Assembly: GCF_029024925.1 (NCBI RefSeq)
Contig: NZ_CP118962.1
Location: 1,272,001-1,336,000, forward strand
Length of the DNA: 64,000 bases
Source: Enterococcus faecalis
GTDB taxonomy: Bacteria; Bacillota; Bacilli; Lactobacillales; Enterococcaceae
Direction: 5' to 3'
Shown: positions 1 through 9,878 of the stretch, piece after piece
Layout: each line of letters opens with the position of its first letter
Position numbering within the stretch: the stretch's first letter is position 1
Notes under the pieces: model-generated
The model's database searches: none
Seen by the model: the letters and a program-made list of their open reading frames with translations, nothing else
Told to the model about the DNA's origin: nothing
Program-made: the position numbers and the translations under genes

Positions 1-1016
1 TCCACAAAGGAAAGACGTTGCTTTTCTGTTAGTTGTTTGGCAGGCACTTCTTCAATTGCTAGTTTCTCTAGATAAAAAGTGAGCAGACGTTCTGGTATTA
101 AAGAATGGAAGGCATTTTTTGCCACTTTATTTGGCTGTTCCTCAATCATGTAATCAACATTTTTCAGCACTTCTTCAAAAGATTTTGTCGGAAACACATC
201 CAAGGCTACCGTGACAGGTTGATTACCGTTGCGAGTTAATTCTTGGTTAATAAAACTAGAACAGCGGAGCGCGGCAGGTCCTGAAATGCCAAAATGTGTA
301 AACAGCATATCCATTTGATGATTAACTAAAGGTTTTCCTTTTTGGTTCAAAACAGTTAAATTAACATCTTGTAAAGAGAGACCTTGCAACGTTTTATCAA
401 GGATAAAAGGTTCTTCAGAAATAATAGGTGATTCGGTAGGGTAGAGTGGGCTGATGGTATGCCCCATTTTTTTGGCTAGTTTATAGCCATCACCAGTTGC
501 TCCTGTGGAAGGATAAGTGCGGCCGCCAGTTGTTAATACAACACACGGCGCATAAATTTTTTCCAGTTCGGTTTCAACGCCAATTATTTGATCGTCTTTT
601 CGTAGTAATTTTGTGACCTGTGTTTTTGTAAAAACAGTGACTCCTAATTCGTTAATGCGGTTAAATAGCGCATCAACAATTGACTTCGATTTATCTGTAA
701 CAGGGAACATGCGTCCGTGATCTTCTTCTTTTAAGTGAATACCATTGGATTCAAAAAAGTTCATGATATCATAGTTATCAAATTGTGAAAATGCGCTGTA
801 TAAAAATTTTCCATTCCCAGGAATAAATGAAATGATTTCTTCTGCGGGCCGATTATTAGTTACATTACAGCGGCCGCCACCAGTCATTAATAATTTTTTC
901 CCAACACGGCGATTTTTTTCAATCAATAATACTTGAGCACCAGCTTCTGCGGCCGCAATCGTGGCCATCATACCACTCGTCCCAGCACCGACAATAATTA
1001 CATCAAATTTCTTCAT
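1..1016 (-). CDS. HI0933/BaiN-family FAD-dependent oxidoreductase, 3' end cut by window edge
   Basis: The gene runs leftwards and leaves the window without a stop, so only the first 338 residues are visible. The N terminus has a dinucleotide-binding glycine motif (VGAGTSGMMA) followed about 25 residues on by an acidic strand end (LLIEK), as in Rossmann-type FAD proteins. The signature TGGGRCNVTN near residue 45 and FGISGPAAL later are typical of the HI0933/BaiN/aminoacetone-oxidase-like flavoprotein family. The substrate of this family is mostly unknown, so no reaction is assigned. The start ATG (codon 1016-1014) has an AGGAGAA ribosome site just upstream. It is divergent from gdhA, with about 137 bases between the two starts. 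Confidence 0.85.
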   Translation of the reverse strand, partial: MKKFDVIIVGAGTSGMMATIAAAEAGAQVLLIEKNRRVGKKLLMTGGGRCNVTNNRPAEEIISFIPGNGKFLYSAFSQFDNYDIMNFFESNGIHLKEEDHGRMFPVTDKSKSIVDALFNRINELGVTVFTKTQVTKLLRKDDQIIGVETELEKIYAPCVVLTTGGRTYPSTGATGDGYKLAKKMGHTISPLYPTESPIISEEPFILDKTLQGLSLQDVNLTVLNQKGKPLVNHQMDMLFTHFGISGPAALRCSSFINQELTRNGNQPVTVALDVFPTKSFEEVLKNVDYMIEEQPNKVAKNAFHSLIPERLLTFYLEKLAIEEVPAKQLTEKQRLSFV

Positions 1017-1153
1017 AGTTCTCCTCCAATTCAATAGGTAGTGTACCATAATTACAGGATTTTTTCTGGATTTAAGGAAAAAATAAACGTTTGACTATGG
1101 TAATTTTTGAATTTTCAGTTAAAATAAACCTATAACAATGAGAGGATGATTAA

Positions 1154-2500
<1,347 letters not shown>

Positions 2501-2504
2501 TAAC

Positions 2505-2536
2505 AAAAAATGCTAGGATTTCCTAGCATTTTTTCT
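2505..2536. terminator. Terminator after gdhA
   Basis: An inverted repeat (arms AATGCTAGGA and TCCTAGCATT, loop of two to three bases) is followed by T6, which fits a Rho-independent terminator. It directly follows the gdhA stop codon. Confidence 0.9.
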
Positions 2537-2615
2537 TGGTTTGTTTGATTAAGAGAATAAATATCTCTAATTAAATAGTTAAAATTAAACAATTGGTCTA
2601 TCCAAAAGAATTTGC

Positions 2616-2644
2616 TTGAAAAAATGTCTAAAAACACGTAAAGT
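2616..2644 (+). promoter_or_regulatory. Putative sigma-A promoter of pgi
   Basis: TTGAAA at 2616-2621 and TAAAGT at 2639-2644 are separated by 17 bases, the ideal spacing for the housekeeping sigma factor. The pgi start lies about 38 bases downstream of the -10 box. Confidence 0.5.
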
Positions 2645-2681
2645 ATACATGTAGTAAGTTTACTTTCGAGGAGGAAAAGGA

Positions 2682-4031
2682 ATGTCACACATTCAATTAG
2701 ATTATTCCAAATTAGCACCATTTGTTGCTGACCATGAATTGGAATACATGCAAATACAAGTCACTGCAGTGGACAAAGCATTACGTGAAGGTACAGGAGC
2801 TGGTAATGATTTTACTGGCTGGATTGATTTACCAGAAAACTATGACAAAGAAGAATTCGCGCGCATTAAAAAAGCAGCAGCAAAAATTCAATCTGACTCT
2901 GAGGTATTAGTAGTCATTGGTATCGGTGGTTCATATTTAGGTGCCCGTGCAGCAATTGAATTTTTGACACATTCATTTAATAATCTATTATCCAAAGAAG
3001 AACGGAAAGCGCCACAAATCTTCTTTGCTGGAAATAGCATCAGCTCAACTTATTTAGCTGATTTAATCAATGTGATTGGTGATCGTGATTTTTCTGTCAA
3101 CGTTATTTCAAAATCTGGAACGACGACAGAACCAGCGATTGCTTTCCGCGTCTTTAAAGAGTTATTAATTAATAAATATGGCAAAGAAGAAGCCAATAAA
3201 CGTATTTATGCGACAACTGACCGTGCTAAAGGAGCAGTAAAAGTTGAAGCTGATGCGGAAGGTTGGGAAACATTTGTGATTCCTGATGATGTGGGCGGAC
3301 GTTTCACTGTTTTAACGCCAGTAGGTCTTTTACCAATCGCTGTTAGCGGTGCGGATATTGATCGTTTAATGGAAGGTGCAAATGATGCACGTAAAGAATA
3401 CGGCGCAACGAGCGACTTAAAAGAAAACCAAGCCTATCAATATGCTGCGTTACGTAACATTTTATATCGTAAAGGTAAAACAACTGAAATGTTAATTAAC
3501 TATGAGCCTGGCATGCACTATTTCTCTGAATGGTGGAAACAATTATACGGTGAATCAGAAGGAAAAGATGGCAAAGGTATTTTCCCAGCAGCCGCAGACT
3601 TTTCAACTGACTTACATTCCATGGGTCAATATGTTCAAGAAGGTATGCGTAACTTATTTGAAACAGTAGTTAAAATTGAAAATCCACGCCATAGCATTTC
3701 AATTCCAGAACAAAATGAAGACTTAGATGGCCTAGGCTATTTACAAGGAAAAGAAATTGACTTCGTCAATACAAAAGCGTTCGAAGGTACGTTGCTTGCT
3801 CACACAGATGGTGGTGTGCCAAACATGATCGTTAAAGTGCCAACAATGGATGCTTATTCATTAGGTTATGTTATGTACTTCTTCGAAATTGCAGTGGGCA
3901 TCTCAGGTTACTTAAATGGGGTTAATCCATTTGACCAACCAGGTGTTGAAGCTTACAAACGCAACATGTTCGCTTTATTAGGTAAACCAGGTTTTGAAGA
4001 ATTAGCAAAAGATTTAAATGCACGTCTATAA
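2682..4031 (+). CDS. pgi: Glucose-6-phosphate isomerase
   Basis: This 449-residue protein catalyses the second step of glycolysis, glucose 6-phosphate to fructose 6-phosphate, in the cytoplasm. Family marks include the sugar-phosphate-binding loops [15 protein letters not shown] (about residues 76-90) and [15 protein letters not shown], the [13 protein letters not shown] block and the catalytic glutamate region around [19 protein letters not shown]. Length and motifs match the short bacterial and archaeal-like Bacillus type. The start is fixed by a strong GAGGAGG site about eight bases upstream. It stands alone between two terminators. Confidence 0.97.
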   Translation: MSHIQLDYSKLAPFVADHELEYMQIQVTAVDKALREGTGAGNDFTGWIDLPENYDKEEFARIKKAAAKIQSDSEVLVVIGIGGSYLGARAAIEFLTHSFNNLLSKEERKAPQIFFAGNSISSTYLADLINVIGDRDFSVNVISKSGTTTEPAIAFRVFKELLINKYGKEEANKRIYATTDRAKGAVKVEADAEGWETFVIPDDVGGRFTVLTPVGLLPIAVSGADIDRLMEGANDARKEYGATSDLKENQAYQYAALRNILYRKGKTTEMLINYEPGMHYFSEWWKQLYGESEGKDGKGIFPAAADFSTDLHSMGQYVQEGMRNLFETVVKIENPRHSISIPEQNEDLDGLGYLQGKEIDFVNTKAFEGTLLAHTDGGVPNMIVKVPTMDAYSLGYVMYFFEIAVGISGYLNGVNPFDQPGVEAYKRNMFALLGKPGFEELAKDLNARL

Positions 4032-4040
4032 TTTGTAAAT

Positions 4041-4092
4041 AACAGAAGAAAAGAGCCAGAAACACTTACGTTTCTGGCTCTTTTCTTCTGTT
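4041..4092. terminator. Very long perfect terminator hairpin after pgi
   Basis: The arms, each about 23 bases (AACAGAAGAAAAGAG... and its complement), flank a six-base loop ACTTAC. The T-rich 3' arm and A-rich 5' arm let it work in both directions, so it can also end the small gene on the other strand. Confidence 0.92.
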
Positions 4093-4096
4093 TAAA

Positions 4097-4276
4097 TTAT
4101 TTTTCCAATGGTTCGTTCCATTTTTTAGGACTCCAAATGGTTCCTTCCAATGCAACTTGAAGACTTTCATTATCATCTTCTAATTGTTCAATATATTTGA
4201 TGGTTTCCTCGATAATAAAAGAGTTGGGTTCTTCGCTGATTGACTGAAGTTGTTCTGCTAACCATGTATTTCTCAT
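4097..4276 (-). CDS. Small acidic protein of unknown function (59 residues)
   Basis: A short reading frame begins with MRNTWLAEQL and ends with WNEPLEK, preceded by a very good ribosome site (TGAGGTGAAG, about six bases before ATG). Those features, with its position in an otherwise empty gap ending at the shared terminator, support a real gene. The protein is rich in Glu and Gln, has no membrane segment, and looks mostly helical. I do not recognise a family. It is followed on the same strand side by nrdI further right, with its own start region between them. Confidence 0.6.
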   Translation of the reverse strand: MRNTWLAEQLQSISEEPNSFIIEETIKYIEQLEDDNESLQVALEGTIWSPKKWNEPLEK

Positions 4277-4334
4277 TTTTCTTCACCTCAAAATGTAGTC
4301 TATCATAGGTGAGCTTTTTAGTAATGAAACTTGC

Positions 4335-4778
4335 TTATTGGTTTTCCTTTAAAATAGCATAAATTCGTTCAATATCCGCTTGGGTACCTCTTAATTCATA
4401 GTCAGCTAAGAAGGGGAAGTTAAATTGTTCCGCATACTGTTTAGCTGTCAGGCAGTATTGGTGGTTAAAGTTTTTATTGCCGCTGCCCACCACGCCAGAG
4501 CAATAACGATAATTATTTTCAAAAGCAAGATATTCTCGCATGACTTCTGTTAAAATTTCGGTATTGCCGTTGTTGATGCCATCGCCACCATCTAAATAGG
4601 TAGGCACAAAGGTAAAAAATGGTTCTGTTTCTACTTCTAACGGAGAATTTTCCGAAATTTCTTTGAAAGTAATCGTAGGATTTTTTTCGTTTTGCTGATG
4701 TTGCTCTTCAGCATAAGTTGTTAAACGTTGAACAAATGAGCGTGTATTACCAGAGATTGAAATATATCGTATATTCAT
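4335..4778 (-). CDS. nrdI: NrdI-like flavodoxin, stand-alone
   Basis: The 147-residue product looks like NrdI, the flavodoxin-like FMN protein that helps form the dimanganese-tyrosyl cofactor of class Ib ribonucleotide reductase. Visible marks are the phosphate-binding loop near the N terminus (SISGNTRSF), the central FVPTYLDGGDG loop and VVGSGNKNFNHQYC near the C terminus. The second ATG is chosen because the GGAGGG ribosome site overlaps the first possible ATG. No nrdE or nrdF gene lies next to it, which is unusual because nrdI commonly sits in that operon. A generic flavodoxin role cannot be excluded. Confidence 0.85.
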   Translation of the reverse strand: MNIRYISISGNTRSFVQRLTTYAEEQHQQNEKNPTITFKEISENSPLEVETEPFFTFVPTYLDGGDGINNGNTEILTEVMREYLAFENNYRYCSGVVGSGNKNFNHQYCLTAKQYAEQFNFPFLADYELRGTQADIERIYAILKENQ

Positions 4779-4935
4779 CAGAGATCCCTCCAAATAAATT
4801 TAATTGTTTACGTAAGTATAGCACATCTATGTGAAAAAAATTCAAGATCAATAATTATAAAGCGAAAAAAATAATGCCTTTTTATTACCTATTATAAAAG
4901 TGAAAATTTGTTATTTTAATTCATTTGGGTAAGTA

Positions 4936-4964
4936 TTGAATTTTGCGAAAAACTTTGCTAAGAT
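4936..4964 (+). promoter_or_regulatory. Putative sigma-A promoter of the ntp operon
   Basis: TTGAAT (4936-4941) and TAAGAT (4959-4964) are 17 bases apart. Transcription would begin near 4971, leaving a leader of about 180 bases before ntpF. Confidence 0.6.
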
Positions 4965-4970
4965 GGTAGA

Positions 4971-5150
4971 GTATTGAATAAAGAATGGTTGGGCGAAAGC
5001 TTCAAGGATTCAGTTCTTCAAGGGGTGAGAAGAACAATTTTTGAGTTTGCGCCTTTTTGCATACCTAAAACAAAAGGGCTGAGCGTATCTCTATTTCGCT
5101 AGTCCTTTTTCTTATATGCTAAAGGTGTAAAAACTAAGGAGGTGGAGACA
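4971..5150 (+). ncRNA. Structured 5' leader of the V-ATPase operon with attenuator
   Basis: The leader contains a strong hairpin GTTCTTC/GAAGAAC (5013-5019 with 5029-5035) with loop AAGGGGTGA. It is enclosed by a longer imperfect helix whose base pairs GGCG (4992-4995) with CGCC (5050-5053). Next, GCCTTTTTG (5051-5059) can pair perfectly, counting one G-U, with CAAAAGGGC (5071-5079). That same CAAAAGGGC stretch forms the left arm of a terminator (5072-5113). The two alternatives exclude each other, which is the layout of a riboswitch or other conditional terminator. I do not recognise the aptamer with certainty. A sodium-responsive RNA is attractive given the genes controlled, but that is inference. 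Confidence 0.55.
5072..5113 (+). terminator. Conditional terminator upstream of ntpF
   Basis: The left arm AAAAGGGCTGAGCG pairs with CGCTAGTCCTTTT, with one bulged A and G-U pairs, followed by a T-rich run. It lies between the promoter and the first gene of a nine-gene operon, so it must be bypassed for expression. Confidence 0.75.
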
Positions 5151-5474
5151 ATGGTACAAGAAGTACTAGAGCAAATCAAGGCAGCGGAAGATGCGGTGGA
5201 AGAGCATCGGCAACAAGCTAAGATGAATTGTCGTTTATATGAAGAGCAGAAGCAAGAACGTTTAGCTGAACTACGTCAAGAGAGTGAAGAAGCTGTTGAA
5301 AAAGTGCTGACGGATTCACTAGCAACGCAAGAAAAGATGTTACAACTTGAAAAAGAACAACTTTTAGATGAAACAAAGCGCACTGAACAAGCGCTTCACG
5401 AACGTTATGAAGCGAACAAAGAACAAGTCATTGATTCAATTATTGAGAGGGTGAAAGACGTTTATGGCAGTTAG
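5151..5474 (+). CDS. ntpF: V-ATPase peripheral-stalk subunit NtpF (G/H-type)
   Basis: This 107-residue protein is nearly all charged coiled coil (VLEQIKAAEDAVEEHRQQ onward), as expected for the small stalk subunit that pairs with NtpE to hold the catalytic head still. It is the first gene of the operon, as in E. hirae. The ATG at 5151 is preferred because AAGGAGGTG lies immediately upstream; an in-frame GTG nine bases earlier lies inside that ribosome site. Its end overlaps ntpI by 11 bases, suggesting coupled translation. Assignment rests on composition and position, since coiled-coil subunits are poorly conserved. Confidence 0.88.
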   Translation: MVQEVLEQIKAAEDAVEEHRQQAKMNCRLYEEQKQERLAELRQESEEAVEKVLTDSLATQEKMLQLEKEQLLDETKRTEQALHERYEANKEQVIDSIIERVKDVYGS

Positions 5475-7443
5475 TAAAATGGAAAAAATGACAATAATTG
5501 CCGCTGCCGAAAAAGAAGCAGCAATTCTACAAGCCATTCAAGGCTTGCAAATTGTCGAAGTAAAACGGATTTTTCATTCGCCTGAAGAAGAACAAGCCAT
5601 AAAGAGTCAATATTCTTTTTTACAAGCAGAACAGTCAACTGAACAGCTACGTAAATATGAAACGATGCTACAACAATTGCAAGAGCTTCTTTTGTTTTTG
5701 ACACGCTCTTCAGGAAAAGGCTTAAAGATAAAAAGAAAAGTCTATACCTTAGAAGAGTTGGAACAAACCTTTGATGAAGAAACATTACAAAGCTATTTGA
5801 CGGAATTAAAGAATATTCAAGAATCTTTGAAACAAATTCAAACGGATCGTCAAGGATTAGAAGCAGAAGAAGAATTATTAGGCCGCTGGCAATATCTGGA
5901 TGTTCTACCGCACAAACAGCAGTTAAAAAGTAGTTATGTCGTTCATGGTTCGATAAATCTAGCCAATAAAGCCAGTTTCTTGAGCGCTTTGTCTCAATGG
6001 CCAACGGTTTATTTTGAAGAAATTTATCAAAGTATGCATCATAGTTACTTTACACTCGTTTACCTGAAGGAACATCAGCAGAGTGTAACCGAGTTATTAA
6101 ACCAATATAGTTTTGAACCACTCCAATACCGTTATGATGTTCCGCCTAAAGAGGCATATCAACAAGTCAAAGAACGATATGAAATTTTACAAAAAGAAGA
6201 AAAAATCTTAAAGCAACAACTGGCTTCTTATCATGATTTTTATGAATCGTTTTGCTTGGCTGAAGAAGTCTTATTGGCGGTTATCCAAAGAGAACAAGCA
6301 CGTCAACATTTGTTAAATGCTTCATCATTTTTCATCTTGCAAACGTGGATTCCAGTCGAAGAAAAAGCCGAGATTTTGACAGCGATTGAAGAAAAAGTTC
6401 CTAAGGACGAAATAGCTCTTACTTTTGAAAATCCTACGAAGGCGGAAATTGAGACAGATATACCAGTTAAACTAGCGAATAATAAATTGGTGCAGCCGTT
6501 TGAAATGTTAACAGAGATGTATAGCTTACCAAAATATGAAGAAGTTGATCCGACACCTGCGATGATGCCGTTTTATCTAGTCTTTTTTGGCATGATGGTA
6601 GCGGATATTGGCTATGGCTTACTGATGCTACTCTTGTCTATTATTGCTCTGAAAGCATTTGTTTTACCGAGAGGCATGAAACGTTTTGCCGACTTTTTCT
6701 TGATTTTATCATTTCCAACAATTATTTGGGGCTTCATTTACGGTTCGTTTTTCGGTGCAGCATTACCGCCAACAATGTTTGGGATCAAATCACCATTTCC
6801 GATTTTATCAACGACCGAAGATGTAAATACGATTCTTATTTTATCGGTTATTTTTGGGTTTATCCAATTGGTTGTCGGTTTAATGATTAATGGGATTCAG
6901 TTATCAAAACAAAAGCGCTATTTAGATAGTATTAACGAAAGTTACGCTTGGTTAGGGATTTTGTTTGGTTTAGCATTGTTAGTCGTTGGTAAATTAGTGG
7001 TTAAAAATGAAGGCTTATTTACAGCAGGTGCGATTTTAGCTAGCCTTTCTGCCATTGCAATTATTGTGATTCCAATGATTCAATCGAAGGCCAAATTAAA
7101 AGGCTTAGCCAAAGGACTGTATGGACTATACGGTGTGACAGGTTATGTCGGTGATTTAGTTAGTTATACACGTTTGATGGCGTTAGGAATTGCTGGGGGA
7201 AGTATTGCTTCAGCGTTTAATATGCTCGTAGAGTTCATGCCGCCAGTTGCCCGTTTTAGCGTGGGCATCTTGCTGTTAATTGTTTTACATGCGTTAAACA
7301 TATTCTTATCGTTATTAGGTGCTTATGTTCATGGCGCACGTTTGCAATATGTTGAGTTCTTTGGAAAATTTTACACAGGCGGTGGCCGGGCGTTTAATCC
7401 GCTAAAAACAAAAGAAAAGTATGTCAATGTTGAGAAAAAATAG
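5464..7443 (+). CDS. ntpI: V-ATPase membrane subunit a (NtpI)
   Basis: The 659-residue protein has a soluble N-terminal half rich in coiled coil (about residues 1-350) and a hydrophobic C-terminal half with about seven membrane segments, the layout of V-type subunit a. This subunit provides the half-channels beside the rotor ring. The essential arginine that meets the rotor glutamate is seen in SYTRLMALG, at about residue 570, and GYVGDLVSY just before it is also typical. Start ATG at 5464 overlaps the ntpF end. Together with NtpK it forms the ion path. Confidence 0.96.
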   Translation: MAVSKMEKMTIIAAAEKEAAILQAIQGLQIVEVKRIFHSPEEEQAIKSQYSFLQAEQSTEQLRKYETMLQQLQELLLFLTRSSGKGLKIKRKVYTLEELEQTFDEETLQSYLTELKNIQESLKQIQTDRQGLEAEEELLGRWQYLDVLPHKQQLKSSYVVHGSINLANKASFLSALSQWPTVYFEEIYQSMHHSYFTLVYLKEHQQSVTELLNQYSFEPLQYRYDVPPKEAYQQVKERYEILQKEEKILKQQLASYHDFYESFCLAEEVLLAVIQREQARQHLLNASSFFILQTWIPVEEKAEILTAIEEKVPKDEIALTFENPTKAEIETDIPVKLANNKLVQPFEMLTEMYSLPKYEEVDPTPAMMPFYLVFFGMMVADIGYGLLMLLLSIIALKAFVLPRGMKRFADFFLILSFPTIIWGFIYGSFFGAALPPTMFGIKSPFPILSTTEDVNTILILSVIFGFIQLVVGLMINGIQLSKQKRYLDSINESYAWLGILFGLALLVVGKLVVKNEGLFTAGAILASLSAIAIIVIPMIQSKAKLKGLAKGLYGLYGVTGYVGDLVSYTRLMALGIAGGSIASAFNMLVEFMPPVARFSVGILLLIVLHALNIFLSLLGAYVHGARLQYVEFFGKFYTGGGRAFNPLKTKEKYVNVEKK

Positions 7444-7944
<501 letters not shown>

Positions 7945-7960
7945 TTGAGGAGGCAGATGG

Positions 7961-8542
7961 ATGGATGCCATTGAAAAAATCATCAGTGAAATTAAGCAAC
8001 AAGGAAAGCAAGAAGTCGAAGCCTATGTCACCAGTGAACAAACGCGCATCGATCAAGAATTCCAAGCAGCACAACAAGAAATTTTGCTGAAGCAAGAACA
8101 TGAAATAGAAAAACGACAACAACAATTATTAAAAGAATTTAAACAACGCCAACAACGGCAAACACTAGAAATTCGTCAGGATGCATTAAATAAAAAACAA
8201 GCATATCTTAACCAATTATTTGACGAAGTGGTCTTAAAGATGAGTGAATGGTCAGCGAAAGAATTTCAAGAATTCATGAAAGCACAATTAGGTTCACTTG
8301 AATTAACAGGAAAAGCGACCATTCTTTTAGGTGAGTATTCTCAAACGAAAGTGACGCAAGAATGGCTGACCGCTCTTTCTGATGCTACTGTTCAATGGGA
8401 ACTTTCAGAGGAAGTTGTTCCAAAAGAAAGTGGCTTTATTGTTGCAAAAGACGGTTTGGATTATAATTTTCTCTTTTCAGCATTAGTTGAAGAGATTCAA
8501 AAAACAGAAGGCTTTAAAGTAGCAGAAAAACTTTTCAGTTAA
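7961..8542 (+). CDS. ntpE: V-ATPase peripheral-stalk subunit E
   Basis: The 193-residue protein has a long Gln-, Glu- and Lys-rich N-terminal helix (residues 1-90) and a mixed alpha/beta C-terminal part, as in subunit E. With NtpF it forms the stator stalk that joins the NtpA/NtpB head to NtpI. The ATG at 7961 (MDAIEKIISEI) follows GAGGAGG; another ATG four bases earlier is in a different frame. It sits between ntpK and ntpC, as in E. hirae. Confidence 0.93.
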   Translation: MDAIEKIISEIKQQGKQEVEAYVTSEQTRIDQEFQAAQQEILLKQEHEIEKRQQQLLKEFKQRQQRQTLEIRQDALNKKQAYLNQLFDEVVLKMSEWSAKEFQEFMKAQLGSLELTGKATILLGEYSQTKVTQEWLTALSDATVQWELSEEVVPKESGFIVAKDGLDYNFLFSALVEEIQKTEGFKVAEKLFS

Positions 8543-8558
8543 GAAGGGAGGACGTAGA

Positions 8559-9560
8559 ATGAGAAAACCAACGTATCATCAAATTAATCCGCTGATTCGT
8601 TTAAAAGAAACGGAGCTGCTTTCTGAGCAACAGTTTCAACAACTTTTAGAAGCGGAAACAGTTGAAGACGTTAAAAATATGTTAAAAAGTACGGTTTATC
8701 AACCTTATTTAACCGAAACTTTTGAAGAAAAATTTGACTACCATTCTTCTGAAGCGCTGGGAAGTCTTTATCGCTGGTTATATGAAATGGCTCCAGAACC
8801 AGCTGTAGTAACGTTGTATACGATGCGTTTTACCTTCCATAACTTGAAAATTTTGACGAAAGCTGAGCGAACAGGTAAAGATTTTGATTATCTTTATTTA
8901 GAAGATGGTCGTTATTCTCTAAACAAAGTCAAAAGTGCCATTCATACAAAAAACTCTTCCGAACTTGAGCCAGCATTATTAGAAGTGATCCGTGATGTTT
9001 TTGCCTATCTGGAAGAGGGCGGTTTGCCGCAAGCAATTGATATCCTTTATGATCGAGCATTTTTAAAGCAACAACGAAAATTGGCGGATGAATTGGGCTA
9101 TGAAGAGTTAACGAAGGAAGTCATCGCTTTTATTGATTTAACCAATCTATCAACGATGGCTAGAGGGATTGTTCAACATCAAAACAGTAACTTTTTATCA
9201 ACCGTGATTTCTAGCGCTGGCAGTCTCTCAAAGAAAGAACTGTTGACCTATGCGGAAAAGTCACTTGTAGAATTTACAGCATTTGTCAGAACAACGAATT
9301 ACGGACAACTATTAGAAAAGATTATCAATAAAGAAACCAATGAATTAAATTTATTGGCTTTTGAAAAACTCAAAGATGATTACCTGACCTCAATGTATGA
9401 AAACGGTCGGACGGTTGCTTTTGGGCCGCTCCCATTACTAGCCTTTTTGAATGCGAAAGAAGTTGAATGGAAAAATTTGCGTTTAATTTTGGTCGGAAAA
9501 CATAGTGGGTTTTCAAATGAAAAAATTCGAGAAAGGATGCGAAAAGTCAATGGGGTATAA
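8559..9560 (+). CDS. ntpC: V-ATPase subunit C (d-type rotor adaptor)
   Basis: The 333-residue, largely helical protein belongs to the V-type d / A-type C family, the funnel that connects the central rotor axle (NtpD and NtpG) to the membrane ring. Its length fits the family (about 330-350). The gene starts after a good AAGGGAGG site and its end overlaps the ntpG start by 11 bases. The sequence itself is mostly recognised by its position and overall resemblance, since the family has few short signatures. Confidence 0.93.
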   Translation: MRKPTYHQINPLIRLKETELLSEQQFQQLLEAETVEDVKNMLKSTVYQPYLTETFEEKFDYHSSEALGSLYRWLYEMAPEPAVVTLYTMRFTFHNLKILTKAERTGKDFDYLYLEDGRYSLNKVKSAIHTKNSSELEPALLEVIRDVFAYLEEGGLPQAIDILYDRAFLKQQRKLADELGYEELTKEVIAFIDLTNLSTMARGIVQHQNSNFLSTVISSAGSLSKKELLTYAEKSLVEFTAFVRTTNYGQLLEKIINKETNELNLLAFEKLKDDYLTSMYENGRTVAFGPLPLLAFLNAKEVEWKNLRLILVGKHSGFSNEKIRERMRKVNGV

Positions 9561-9861
9561 AATTGGTGTCATTGGAGACAAAAATTCAATCTTACCATTT
9601 AAACTGTTTGGCTTTGAGGTCCATCATGCCATTTCAGAAATGCAAGTTAGAGAAGCCATTGAAACTATGGCAAAAAATAAGTTTGGGGTCATTTTCATAA
9701 CGGAAGAAGCCTCTACTTTAGCAGAAGAAACGATTGAACGATACAAAGAACAAGTGACACCAGCGATTATTTTAATCCCAAGTCATAATGGTACAATCGG
9801 AATCGGTTTAAGTGAGATTGAAAAAAATGTTGAAAAAGCAATTGGACAAAATATTTTATAA
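9550..9861 (+). CDS. ntpG: V-ATPase central-axle subunit F-type (NtpG)
   Basis: A 103-residue protein beginning [22 protein letters not shown], the conserved opening of V/A-type subunit F, which binds the D subunit in the rotating axle. The later FITEEAS and ILIPSHNG segments also fit. The start at 9550 is chosen over an upstream in-frame ATG because it matches E. hirae NtpG and because a GAAAGGATG site precedes it. It overlaps ntpC by 11 bases and nearly touches ntpA. Confidence 0.94.
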   Translation: MGYKIGVIGDKNSILPFKLFGFEVHHAISEMQVREAIETMAKNKFGVIFITEEASTLAEETIERYKEQVTPAIILIPSHNGTIGIGLSEIEKNVEKAIGQNIL

Positions 9862-9878
9862 TGCAAAGGAGAATGAGC

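Noticed and set aside
4985..5044. 19-codon upstream reading frame (MVGRKLQGFSSSRGEKNNF) inside the ntp leader
   Set aside because: No ribosome site lies upstream, and the predicted transcription start is only about 14 bases before it. It overlaps the hairpin by chance; a leader peptide is not supported, although it is an alternative to the riboswitch idea.
5471..6004. Long antisense frames inside ntpI, obgE, mapZ and other genes
   Set aside because: They are shadows of strong genes with no ribosome site, no family match and skewed composition.
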